Made by a program: the position numbers and the translations under genes. A stretch of DNA of 64,000 bases from JABWBD01 sp040768665. Lineage in GTDB: Bacteria; Planctomycetota; Planctomycetia; Pirellulales; Thermoguttaceae. The notes beneath the pieces were generated by a model, which searched no databases, was not told the DNA's origin, and saw nothing but the letters and a program-made list of their open reading frames with translations. This document shows, piece after piece, positions 10,201 through 18,261 of the stretch (its first letter is position 1; each line of letters begins with the position of its first letter). The DNA is taken from NCBI GenBank assembly GCA_040768665.1, contig JAXGMN010000061.1, positions 1 through 64,000 of the forward strand. The letters are read 5' to 3'.

Positions 10201-10673
10201 ATTTCCTGCTTGCAGGCCAACTTGGGCGAATCGAGAATCCGCTGCTTCGCTGCGGGCTGGCCCTGGCCGGAGCGAACCAGCGCGAGGTGGCGGAAGGCCG
10301 CGACGACATAGACGACGGCATCCTCACCGGGATGGAAGTGGCCGGTTTGGATCTTTGGGGAACGAAGTTGGTGGTCCTTTCTGCCTGCCAGACGGGCATG
10401 GGCGACCTGGAACAGGGGGAAGGCGTGGTGGGGCTTCGCCGCGTGTTCTTTTTGGCCGGGAGTCGGCGAGTGGTGTCTGCGTTGTGGATGGTGCCGGACC
10501 GCCAAACGCTGTGTATCATGACGGACTTCATTGCCCAGTGGCAAGCCGGCAGTTCCGGCGTCGATGCCTTGCGCGGGGCCCAGATCGGCATGATCGAGCA
10601 GATGCGCAAGCAATACGGCCACGCCCATCCGTTCTATTGGGCCGCTTTCACCATGACCGGCGACTGGCGGTGA
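7281..10673 (+). CDS. TPR-CHAT (caspase-like) lipoprotein
   Basis: The protein has 1130 residues from ATG 7281 (MSQRSLLCVVV). The signal peptide ends in lipobox LSGC, so the protein should be lipid-anchored. Residues ~175-540 are at least eight TPRs of the NPDYALSLANLGSLYLHMGDY type, as in kinesin-light-chain-like arrays. A charged helical region follows at ~600-690, then a C-terminal CHAT domain (caspase HetF associated with TPRs). Its catalytic His is at about 941 (LYLATHGFY) and its Cys at about 1036 (VLSACQTGMGD). CHAT domains are clan CD proteases, and some (TPR-CHAT/Craspase) act in phage defence. This one differs in being lipid-anchored and paired with a TIR protein. Substrate unknown. 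Confidence 0.88.
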   Translation: MSQRSLLCVVVTLACLSGCEKPPDAQDGLGAADAAHASDGATVVSEEEVYRVFRAAWMSAKRAKEEGSSFAPSDAAIYAVALARDGYDIPRSQVSKIVQKAEDRRDWRAPFRSLSFESKLAELQDLAAAEDRMPTFEEYRRLVVGYAEGGESISDTERGISGRDRGSQPGNEAARARCRELNRKVKQLTEAGRYTEAARLAEEAVEASKAAFGPESPEYAIDLGNLASLYMLMHEYAKAKPPIEEATAIEKLLGDDGPNYAVSLRNLATLYLSMGEYGKAEPLFLQALAILKRFPNHRDYATCLINLGHLYELTSEYGKAESLYQQATKIRKRLPDQRDYAASLSAMGVLYMHMGEFVKAEPLIGESLAIRRKLLGKDHPDYAASLVEVGGLHMFRGEYTKAQSFLERASEILKMVFGEEHPQYGAIQNNLAGLYLRQGSYILAEALYRRASATLKKTVGENHPDYALSLANLGSLYLHMGDYASAEPLCQEAARKLERAPWKNRHDYARCLSSLARLHTARDASEKATAEFDRALQVLHGHTTNVLRGVSERRQVAFVQHAWYHVELFLSFIHQEPGSTDAAFRGAEWLARWKALGAEVQTERARLLRESQDPKLQDLVQEVEAARKELAQWTISPPAYARPEEVRKRREAAEAEVERLDSRLAQQSARFAELGRVGRASLADVAAALPADGVLLDYVKIHDFNFKAKGTELRWDAGRYLVFLTAAGEAPQPVLVDLGPAKPIDEKIAELRDALRKIEGEEKPEDDGEVREILTAIRKLIVDPAFPQIREKNHWIICPDGQISLVPFESLPITDGSYLIEVKKVSYLGAGREAVAYARPPEASATPAASVLLGNPDFDLPPDAQRAELRRVEGAAAGLAMRGVGGSRELREVIFKPLPATGQEVKTAARLIGGREYIERRALEAAVKQASRPDVLYLATHGFYLPDQERDREAWDADPLSPTTASGVDGAMDNFLLAGQLGRIENPLLRCGLALAGANQREVAEGRDDIDDGILTGMEVAGLDLWGTKLVVLSACQTGMGDLEQGEGVVGLRRVFFLAGSRRVVSALWMVPDRQTLCIMTDFIAQWQAGSSGVDALRGAQIGMIEQMRKQYGHAHPFYWAAFTMTGDWR

Positions 10674-10713
10674 CCAGTGCCTCCCCCCAGTCTGCCAACC
10701 CCGCTCCTCATCC

Positions 10714-10775
10714 TCCTCATATTCTTTTCCACCATCTTCTTTTCTCCCCTCCGCCTTACTCGAATCGCCAATTCT
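10714..10775. repeat. Direct repeat B flanking the TIR/CHAT cassette
   Basis: The counterpart of 5583-5640, in the same orientation. It begins 40 bp after the CHAT stop codon and runs straight into the GGAATTCCGGGGACAC repeats belonging to the adjacent RAYT remnant. Confidence 0.8.
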
Positions 10776-10821
10776 CGGAATTCCGGAATTCCGGGGACAC
10801 GGAATTCCGGGGACACCATAC
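10776..10821. repeat. REP-like GGAATTCCGGGGACAC repeats at the 3' end of a RAYT gene
   Basis: GGAATTCC occurs twice at once, then GGGGACAC, then GGAATTCCGGGGACACC and ATACCTATTTC. The sequence lies immediately beyond the stop codon of the minus-strand RAYT. In REP-associated tyrosine transposase loci such short repeats are the probable recognition ends. Confidence 0.65.
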
Positions 10822-11336
10822 CTATTTCTTTTTCGCGTTACGCTTCCGGCCGGGTTTCTGACGCTGCAATACTCGGCCAAGAGTCTGCTCGAGTCGACCG
10901 AGAAAGTCCTCGTCGCCCAGGGGACGCCCCGTTCGCTCGTGTTCGCGCAATCGCCTCCATTCCTCCTCGCTCACCGCGCTGCAGAGCAGCCGACTCCAAC
11001 TCCCAGCCATTGCCAACAGCGGTGCCACCTTCACCAGAGCGTCATCCCGACGCAACAAGTGAGCCCGCGCGCTGCTCCAACGGTAATCTCTCGGAGCTAT
11101 CGCCAACCCGGCGCGAATTGGATTCAGTTCCACGTACCGAGCCGTCGCAAGCAGGTACGGCTCGTCCATCACAAAGGACGCGAACCGACCCTGCCAAAGG
11201 TGCCCGCGCCAGCCTTCCCGAAAGTTGATGCGTCGCGTGTATCGACGATGCGCTTCACCGATGGCTCGCCGCAGACCATCTTCCGAGTTCGGCACGGCTA
11301 CCAAATGCGCGTGATTCGGCATCAGACAATAGGACA
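10822..11336 (-). pseudogene. REP-associated tyrosine transposase (RAYT, IS200/Y1 family), 5'-truncated
   Basis: The frame reads SYCLMPNHAHLVAV, the HUH motif of Y1 transposases, then the RAYT signatures YTRRINFREGWRGHLWQGRF, YVELNPIRAGL and DYRWSSARAHL. It ends in a basic tail. The domain before the HUH motif (about 100 residues in intact members) is missing, because the frame runs into the inverted repeat that bounds the second RAYT unit at 11337. It is therefore probably inactive, its 5' part removed when that unit arrived. Confidence 0.85.
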
Positions 11337-12117
11337 GAAAAGGGGTCAGAACTATTTTCGTGTCTTTTTCTCTGGGATGAGCCCTTTTCTCGGCCGGCCG
11401 CGCGGCAGATGGTCAGGTCAAGTGAAGTCGCTTCGCCAACCGATCCACCCACGACGCATCGCCAAAAGGCAATCCCGTCTCGATGCTCCGGCGAATCGCC
11501 GCAAGTTCCTCTTCTTCCGGCTCTTGGTGCACGTAGGCCGACCAGCGGCGACATCGCCACGCTGCTCGCACGGCTAACTGCTGGTACGACTCCACCGGAT
11601 CCAGCAGCGTCCGGACGGCCTTCGCCGTGCGCGCCAAAACTGCTCAACGATACTCTCCTGCCTGCTGCACCAGTTTCGCACGCAGGGGGTTCGCCTCCAC
11701 GTAACGAAGCAGCGTCAACAAATGCTCATCGTCCTGAACTACCGGGCTCTTGAACCGCCCCTGCCACACGTGCCCACCGCTCCCATGAAAGCGATGGTAC
11801 CGCTGTGTGTGCGACACCAACAGGCTTTGCACCACTCTGCTGATGGTGCACGTCAGTGGGCGAATGACCAAATGGATGTGATTCGACATGAGCCAGTAGC
11901 CATAAAGTTCGAACGGCTTCCGCTGCTTCAGATCGCCAAGCGCCTTGAGAAAGGCAAGGTAGTCTCCCTCCGAAAAAACACCGGCTGTCGATTGTTGCCA
12001 CGGTTGATGACGTGGAAAATCAAGCCGTCGTCGATAGGTCGCAGTGGTCGAGGCATGGCGGCGTTTTATCACGAATTCAACGCATGGTCAAGTGAAAAAC
12101 AGTTCTGACCCCTTTTC
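11337..12117. mobile_element. RAYT-bearing unit bounded by 16-bp inverted repeats
   Basis: An exact 16-bp inverted repeat bounds the unit: GAAAAGGGGTCAGAAC at 11337-11352 and GTTCTGACCCCTTTTC at 12102-12117. It encloses a minus-strand RAYT gene. The left end interrupts an older RAYT and the right end interrupts an IS66 TnpB-like gene, so this is the youngest layer of a nested set. Confidence 0.75.
11413..12072 (-). pseudogene. REP-associated tyrosine transposase with one in-frame stop
   Basis: The first part has the HUH motif in GYWLMSNHIHLVI, followed by HVWQGRFKSPVV and LRYVEANPLRAKLV. It stops at GEYR with TGA where this family has a Trp (usually followed by Ser-Ser), so the change is most simply TGG to TGA. 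Reading continues in the same frame to QEPEEEELAAIRRSIETGLP and DASWVDRLAKRL, the normal RAYT C-terminus. The gene therefore looks broken by a single nonsense mutation. It lies inside the 16-bp inverted repeats of this unit. Confidence 0.85.
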
Positions 12118-12317
12118 GGCCTGCAGAACCCGCCACCGTCGAAGTGCAGGATCTTCATCCGGTCGCGACGGCGATTGATGAAGACGTACAGGCTGCCGTC
12201 GGTGGGATCTTCGCCAAACTCGCTGCGGACGATCCCGCTAAGGCCATCGATCCCCTTGCGCATATCGGCCACGGGCGTATAGATGTAAATCTTCGTTGGC
12301 GTGGTGAGGTTCAACAT
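12118..12317 (-). pseudogene. IS66-family TnpB-like (Orf2) fragment, 3' end lost
   Basis: The segment MLNLTTPTKIYIYTPVADMR continues to KGIDGL, SGIVRSEFGEDPTDG and LYVFINRRRDRMKILHFDGG. These are hallmarks of the IS66 Orf2 accessory protein. The frame is cut at 12117 by the inverted repeat of the RAYT unit, removing the C-terminus. Its ATG at 12317 overlaps the end of the TnpA-like frame, as in intact IS66 operons. No IS66 transposase TnpC is present. Confidence 0.85.
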
Positions 12318-12696
12318 CCCTTCCCTCCCGCGCTCGTCTGGTGATCGAGCAGTTGTTTCACAACCTGCTCGATCACGACCAAATCGTTTCTCATCTCGAT
12401 CTCCGCGCCCGCCAGCAACCGAACTTTCACGCATGCCGCGTTTGCCGGTGGCGTTACCACCACCGATCGGAAGCCGGTCAAGGAAACCGCGGCTGGCCCG
12501 AAGCGCGGACGCCGCTTCACGCTTTGGCGACGTCGTTGGTCGCCACTGCCCGGAAGCCTCCGCTTCCAATAGTAGAACGACGCCTCAGACACCGCCTCAG
12601 CCCGGCGAAGTCGCCAATCGTCTGAGATGATTTCCTGAATCGCCGGAAGCGGTCGCTCCATTCTCGCAGCTTGGCGGGATCGGATCTGCGTGCCAT
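12311..12696 (-). pseudogene. IS66-family TnpA-like (Orf1), frameshifted
   Basis: The true start is ATG at 12696 with AAAGGAG upstream. It reads MARRSDPAKLREWSDRFRRF and then SSQTIGDFA. The family continuation RAEAVSEASFYYWKRR lies in a different frame, which runs to 12311. A frameshift near 12610 therefore breaks the gene. With the TnpB fragment it makes up the oldest layer of the nested mobile remnants. Confidence 0.75.
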
Positions 12697-13029
12697 GGTC
12701 TAGCTCCTTTCTGTAGGGGTTCTCGAAAACCCTCAGAATAAGCCAGACGTCAACAATGGTTCTGGTGCACGCTTACGTTGCCACCACATCCGCACCTCCA
12801 GATTCTCGAAAATTCTGGCTCTCGACCCTCGACTCTCGACCCTCGACTTTTTAGCCACCCAGCTTTCGGACGGTGCGAACTTGCGCGCACGTCCTTTGCC
12901 ACAAATCCAGTCTCGTCCGCTGCTTGCACCCAGGACCCGCGACCAAGCCAAATCCCAAAGAACTCGGCTTGGCCAAAAACTCCTCTCGCCGTCTCCCCCT
13001 GCCGGGCCGTTTCGTCCGCTTGGCTGAAA

Positions 13030-13404
13030 ATGCCGCTTGACACATTGCGCCGCATCGACAACAATGAGACAGGTAAATGAACATGCGAACACATCGCCGG
13101 CCGAATACATGGACCTGTCCACCTCTCTTCCGTACCGTGAACGGTTACCCGGCAACTCCCCTCCGCGGAACAGCGGTCGGGAACCGTCGGTTCTTTGGCC
13201 TCCGGCTGTGGTTCGACAGACCCTCTTCGGCCCGTGAACGATTTGCTTTTCTCCAGAGTCGCACGCTACCGGCAATCCGCCAGGCTCCCAGCCCGAGCCG
13301 TGGCGCAAAACCGTCGGCCGCCGCCTATGCCGTGGCCTTGCCACCCAGAAGCGCGTGGCCACCCAATGCCCTCCGTTCTGAGAAATCGCAGACTTGGTGG
13401 CCAC
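13030..13404 (-). repeat. Diverged long repeat P (partner Q at 50572-50970)
   Basis: Read on the minus strand it begins GTGGCCACCAAGTCTGCG. It stays alignable to Q through ATGTGTTCGCATGTTCATT and the following ACCTG...TCATTGT, to GATGCGGCGC and GTCAAG. Its first 50 bases form a palindrome (GTGGCCACC ... GGTGGCCAC). Confidence 0.7.
13098..13148. repeat. Palindromic element family 1, right half only
   Basis: It reads GGCCGAATACATGGACC, then a CCTGTCCACC tract, then CCGTGAACGGTTAC. The left half is absent. It lies inside long repeat P. Confidence 0.7.
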
Positions 13405-13715
13405 ACCCGCCAGCCGTGCCGCCCGGTCCGCCATCTCCTTCCTCGTCTTTCACCCCTCCCAAGATACCGGGTGGTCCGGGGATCGAGAAATTGGAAAATC
13501 GCACTGCGTGACCGCCACATCTTTGCCGGCAATGTTCCGATCCCCTTGCGCCGCCACCTCGACGCTCTTGCCACTTGGCCGCGGTCTAGGTCGCCGGATT
13601 GCTGCCCCCGGGCAACTCTTGCCGCACAACCGCGTCGCGGACCGCTTGCGTCGAGACGTTGCCCCGCCGCTCGGTCATCGCCTATATTGGCCTTGTGGCT
13701 CCGGTTCCATCCCGG

Positions 13716-13834
13716 GTAACTTTTCACGCCCGCGGTCGGGGACTGGTCCATTTTTCGGCCAGTTCCAGTATGCTGCCGTCAAAGACATTGGCCGAAAACA
13801 TGGACCTGCTCTCTTCCGCCCCGTGAACGGTTAC
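13716..13834. repeat. Palindromic element family 1, copy c
   Basis: A 119-bp element with decayed left end GTAACTTTTCACG and intact right end CGTGAACGGTTAC, with the family's nested arms. It is flanked by CATCCCGG (13708-13715) and CAACCCGG (13835-13842), an imperfect 8-bp direct repeat. It lies 82 bp before the oxidoreductase start codon. Confidence 0.88.
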
Positions 13835-13916
13835 CAACCCGGCGACCACTGCTGTCCTGCAAATGACCAGTGACAAACGACCAATGACCAACCACAAACG
13901 ACCCCCGAGTGAAATC

Positions 13917-15298
<1,382 letters not shown>

Positions 15299-15299
<1 letters not shown>

Positions 15300-15321
15300 G
15301 TCCCGCTTGCCGAGCGGGACC
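15299..15321. repeat. Short interspersed hairpin, copy 3
   Basis: GGTCCCGCT/AGCGGGACC with a TGCCG loop. Its first G is the third base of the oxidoreductase TAG stop codon, so it will end the mRNA's coding part and could serve as a 3' hairpin. Confidence 0.85.
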
Positions 15322-15639
15322 TGGGATCGCCGACCGCCTCGGCAAACCCCAACCCGTTGCGAACCACCCGTGGACCGACACCCCGCATCTCCAACCCCCG
15401 CAACGTCGATCGCGTTTACGGAGTTGGGAACTCTGTCCAAGGTCCCGCTTGCCGAGCTTGCCGAGCGGGACCTGAAACCGCCGACCACCTCGGCAAACCC
15501 GCTCCGAGCCGACTCCGCCTTTACACCTCAAGCATCCACCGCCGTCCCTTGAAACCTGCCCCTTTAGGGTTAAGATTCTGATACCGGCGAGAAACTCGCT
15601 CGGATCGTTTCCAGCGTCGATTGAAAAGGGGGCACCAGA
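15322..15639. other. Intergenic region with hairpin copy 4
   Basis: No gene is visible. Hairpin copy 4 is at 15441-15472. Short GCCGACC...CTCGGCAAACCC strings follow both hairpin copies (15328 and 15479), so a longer unit of about 60 bp seems to be repeated in tandem here. Confidence 0.6.
15441..15472. repeat. Short interspersed hairpin, copy 4 (duplicated loop)
   Basis: The same GGTCCCGCT/AGCGGGACC stem, but the loop contains an extra CTTGCCGAG unit, as at 40825-40857. Confidence 0.8.
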
Positions 15640-16044
15640 ATGACGATACGGGGCAGAAACTGCTTGGCGCTGGTCGCCATGCTTGGACTATGCGGATGCG
15701 CAAATCGCGAGTCGGCTCCTGTGGATCCAGGCAAGGAAGCGGTCCAAGCCGCCGAGGAAGCCGCCGAACGCGCCCAGGACGCCGCCGAGTATGCCAAAGA
15801 CGCGTCGGAGGCCGCCAACCACGCGGTGGAGGCTGCCGGCGATGCAACGCAGAAGGCGGAAAAGGCGGCAGAGATGGCCCAACAGGAAATCGGGCAACAA
15901 CAAGCGGAGCTCAAGGCGGCTCAGCAGGCCGAAGAAGCAGCCCAACGGGCCGCAAATGCCGCCCAGCGCGCCCAGGAAACCATGGAAAAGTCCGGTGATA
16001 CCGGCAACGCGCCCTCGGCCGACGCGCCGGCTGCCAACCCGTAA
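15640..16044 (+). CDS. Small Ala-rich coiled-coil lipoprotein
   Basis: The protein has 134 residues. The signal peptide MTIRGRNCLALVAMLGLCGC ends in a lipobox (LCGC), giving a lipid-anchored protein. Residues ~35-120 are an almost uninterrupted heptad-like helix rich in Ala, Glu, Gln and Lys (for example AEEAAERAQDAAEYAKDA), then a Pro/Ala tail. The architecture resembles Lpp/alanine-zipper lipoproteins that tether or space the envelope, but there is no C-terminal Lys for peptidoglycan linkage. It could equally be a generic alanine-zipper protein. A family 2 palindrome follows. Confidence 0.8.
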   Translation: MTIRGRNCLALVAMLGLCGCANRESAPVDPGKEAVQAAEEAAERAQDAAEYAKDASEAANHAVEAAGDATQKAEKAAEMAQQEIGQQQAELKAAQQAEEAAQRAANAAQRAQETMEKSGDTGNAPSADAPAANP

Positions 16045-16053
16045 GACGCGAAG

Positions 16054-16148
16054 AGGCTATCCGGAAACGGGGACTGGCTCCCGGATGTTGTGTTTTCGAG
16101 GCGGAGCATACAAGATGGTGGGTGCCTGTCCCCGTTTTCAGATAGCCT
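16054..16148. repeat. Palindromic element family 2, copy b
   Basis: Outer arms AGGCTATC/GATAGCCT, then GGAAACGGGGACTGGCTC paired with GTGCCTGTCCCCGTTTTC. It ends 22 bp before the selD start codons. Confidence 0.85.
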
Positions 16149-16170
16149 TTTACTCCCGGCAAGCAGGTCG

Positions 16171-17232
16171 ATGATGAGCCGAGAAGACATCTTTCGCCTG
16201 ACCGCGCTCTCGTCGAGCGCCGGATGAGCGTCGAAACTGGGCACCGAAGCCCTGGCGCAGGTCCTGCGTCCGTTTCAAAATCTCTTCGACCCGGCAGCCT
16301 ATCCTGACTTGCTGCTCGGGCTCAACCGGCCTGACGATGCCGCTGTGTACCGGTTGGACGGCCAACGGGCGTTGGTGGTCACGACCGACTTCTTCACTCC
16401 GATCGTGGACGACGCGTATGCCTATGGCGCCATCGCCGCCGCCAACGCGTTGAGCGACGTCTACGCGACCGGCGGCCGCCCTCTGCTGGCGCTAAACATC
16501 CTGGCTCTGCCCGCCGATCTCCCGCCCGAAACGCTCTCTGCGATTCTGATGGGAGTCGGCGAGAAGGTCCGCGAGTCGGAAGCGGTTGTGGCAGGTGGCC
16601 ATACCGTCCAGGACAAGGAACCCAAGGTGGGACTTGCCGTCGTCGGCTTGGCGCATCCCGAGCATTTGCTGACCAAGTCCGCGGCGGCCCCGGGCGACGT
16701 GCTCGTTCTGACCAAGCCCCTTGGCTCGGGCTGTATCACCACCGCCGCGAAACGCGACCAGGCCGCACCGGAGCACATTGCGGATGCGATCCGTTGGATG
16801 TGCCGATTGAATCGCGCAGCCTGTGAAGCGGCTCTCGCGGCCCAAACGCACTCCGCCACGGACGTCACCGGGTTCGGGCTCCTGGGCCACGCCAGCGACA
16901 TGGCCGTTTGGAGCAACGTCACACTTTCGTTCGATTTCGATCGGATTCCGCTGATGGATGGCGTCGCAGAATACGCCTCTCAGTCAATATTCCCCGGCGG
17001 CACGAAAAAGAACCAGGACGCGTATGGTCCAGGGATCCACTTCGACGGCGTATTCTCGTCTGCGGAAAAACTCCTGCTTTTCGACGCCCAGACGAGCGGG
17101 GGACTGCTCTTGGCCATTGCGCCGCGGAATCTCGACCGCTTTGCCCGCGAGATGGAGCGCTCCGGGCAGCCCTGGTGGCAGGTAGGCGAGGCTCGGCCGC
17201 GGGACCGCTACTGCGCCGTAATCCGGCGTTGA
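16171..17232 (+). CDS. selD: Selenide, water dikinase (selenophosphate synthetase), selenocysteine-containing
   Basis: SelD makes selenophosphate from selenide and ATP for Sec and selenouridine synthesis. The protein is about 353 residues from the ATGATG at 16171/16174, matching the family (E. coli 347). The N-terminus reads MSREDIFRLTALSSSAG, then TGA at 16225-16227, then ASKLGTEALAQVL in the same frame. In SelD the position after Gly is the catalytic Cys or Sec, so the UGA is best read as Sec (GUASK). The rest has TTDFFTPIVDD, AGGHTVQDKEP and GFGLLGH of the family. A stem of about seven base pairs (GGCGCAG/CTGCGTC, 16254-16270) with loop GTC lies about 34 nt after the UGA, in the range for a bacterial SECIS. 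No selA, selB or selC is in the window. Confidence 0.9.
16225..16270 (+). promoter_or_regulatory. UGA selenocysteine codon and candidate bacterial SECIS hairpin
   Basis: UGA at 16225-16227 is followed by GCG TCG AAA CTG. The candidate stem is 16254-16260 with 16264-16270, with the GU of the loop at 16261-16262. bSECIS elements place a GU-containing apical loop within roughly 16-37 nt after the UGA. Folding was done by eye only. Confidence 0.55.
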
Positions 17233-17389
17233 GCTGCTTTCACCAGGCTGTCATGAGAAGCACCGCAGACTGCGATGGCCGTTGGAGCCTTCGAAATTCT
17301 GCTCGATTTCTATCAGTCGCCGGCCGACACTTACTTGGGGGCGCTTGCATCCGATTCATCCGGTACAGGACACCGCCAGGGAGGGCACC

Positions 17390-17935
17390 TTGTCCGTCAC
17401 GCGCTGCTTGAAGCTTCAGTACCTTGTCCATTTTTCCAAACCCATCAAGAATCGCGCCGTTTATCGGACAATCCAGCAGCAGAGACCTCGAAGAATCCTG
17501 GAATTCGGGGTAGGTAGCGGCGAACGGTCGCTCCGTATGATCGAACTCGCATCGCAATATGCGACCGCCGACCAGATCCAGTACGTGGGCGCCGACCTTT
17601 TCGAGGACCGAGCCGTAGCGGCCAGCCTGACGCTGAAAGCCGCTTATCGGGCATTGCGGACTACCGGGGCCCGAATCAGGCTCCTGCCGGGAGATCCCGT
17701 GGCAGTTATGTCGCACTTTGCCAACGGGTTGGGCACATTCGACTTGGTTGTCCTCTCCGCCGCTCAAGACGCGTGGGACTCCGGCCGGTTCTGGTTCTAC
17801 CTGCCGCGAATCCTTCACCCTGCCTCGTGCGTTTTGAGGGAAGACACACGAGGGGGAGATGAACGATTCTCCCCCGTGGCGCCCGGGGAAATTGAATCGC
17901 TTGCCTCGGCCGCCACACCGCGCCGCGCCGCGTGA
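17390..17935 (+). CDS. Predicted SAM-dependent methyltransferase-like protein
   Basis: The protein has 181 residues from TTG 17390, preceded by CAGGGAGG, the best ribosome site. It reads TRCLKLQYLVHFSKP and RAVYRTI, then the Rossmann motif ILEFGVGSGERS (glycine-rich motif I) and an acidic residue in VGADLFEDR (motif II). FDLVVLSA would be motif IV. This suggests a class I methyltransferase fold, but the catalytic substrate site is not evident and the short C-terminus ends in a low-complexity basic tail. It follows selD by ~160 bp on the same strand; no functional link is established. The longer frame starting at 17282 has a non-protein-like beginning. Confidence 0.65.
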   Translation: MSVTRCLKLQYLVHFSKPIKNRAVYRTIQQQRPRRILEFGVGSGERSLRMIELASQYATADQIQYVGADLFEDRAVAASLTLKAAYRALRTTGARIRLLPGDPVAVMSHFANGLGTFDLVVLSAAQDAWDSGRFWFYLPRILHPASCVLREDTRGGDERFSPVAPGEIESLASAATPRRAA

Positions 17936-18261
17936 GCCCGCCGAACAAAGCGATCCTCACGGCACACCCCGGCGGCTTGCCACCGTGAGCCAAGCCCTTG
18001 TGCAGCCTCCGCTTGCGCGGTTCGGCCGATTTGGCTCGAGGCCCTGACGGCGCGAAACTGAGAATTCGCTCGCCGGCGCATCCCCAGCCATCGCCCCGGC
18101 AGCTTCCACTGTGTAAGATAGTGTGGAAAGCGGCCTCTAAGACGAAGAGCCTGTCCCAAAATGCGGACCGGCTCCGAGCAATTAACGTTTTCCTCCGCTA
18201 TGGGGATCGGCTGCAAGGTGCCTGTCCCCATTTTGGGATAGGCTCTAAGCAGGTCTCGCCC
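17936..18261. other. Intergenic region holding family 2 copy c
   Basis: The stretch is about 320 bp. 17936-18145 holds no recognisable gene. 18146-18246 is the palindrome, ending 15 bp before the kinase start codon. Confidence 0.6.
18146..18246. repeat. Palindromic element family 2, copy c
   Basis: Outer arms AGAGCCTGTCCCAAAATG/CATTTTGGGATAGGCTCT, with GGACCGGCTC and GTGCCTGTCCCC inside. It ends 15 bp before the kinase ATG, so the kinase leader is almost entirely this hairpin. Confidence 0.87.

Larger units (their letters stand above)
12697..13916. other. Long non-coding region with repeats
   Basis: About 1.2 kb without a convincing gene. It contains one half of a diverged long repeat (13030-13404, partner at 50572-50970), a half-copy of palindromic family 1 (13098-13148) and a full family 1 copy (13716-13834). 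Before the oxidoreductase start it has the low-complexity string of TGACCA/TGACAAACG units (13863-13903). The open frames on either strand are unlike known proteins. Confidence 0.6.

Noticed and set aside
5583..10775. Assigning the TIR/CHAT pair to Thoeris or to the type III CRISPR-linked TPR-CHAT (Craspase)
   Set aside because: There is no ThsA-like SIR2 protein and no CRISPR array or Cas gene. The TPR-CHAT protein here is a lipoprotein, unlike the Cas-associated one.
15640..16044. Calling the small Ala-rich lipoprotein Lpp (Braun's lipoprotein)
   Set aside because: The heptad pattern is similar but there is no C-terminal Lys and no specific sequence similarity beyond composition.
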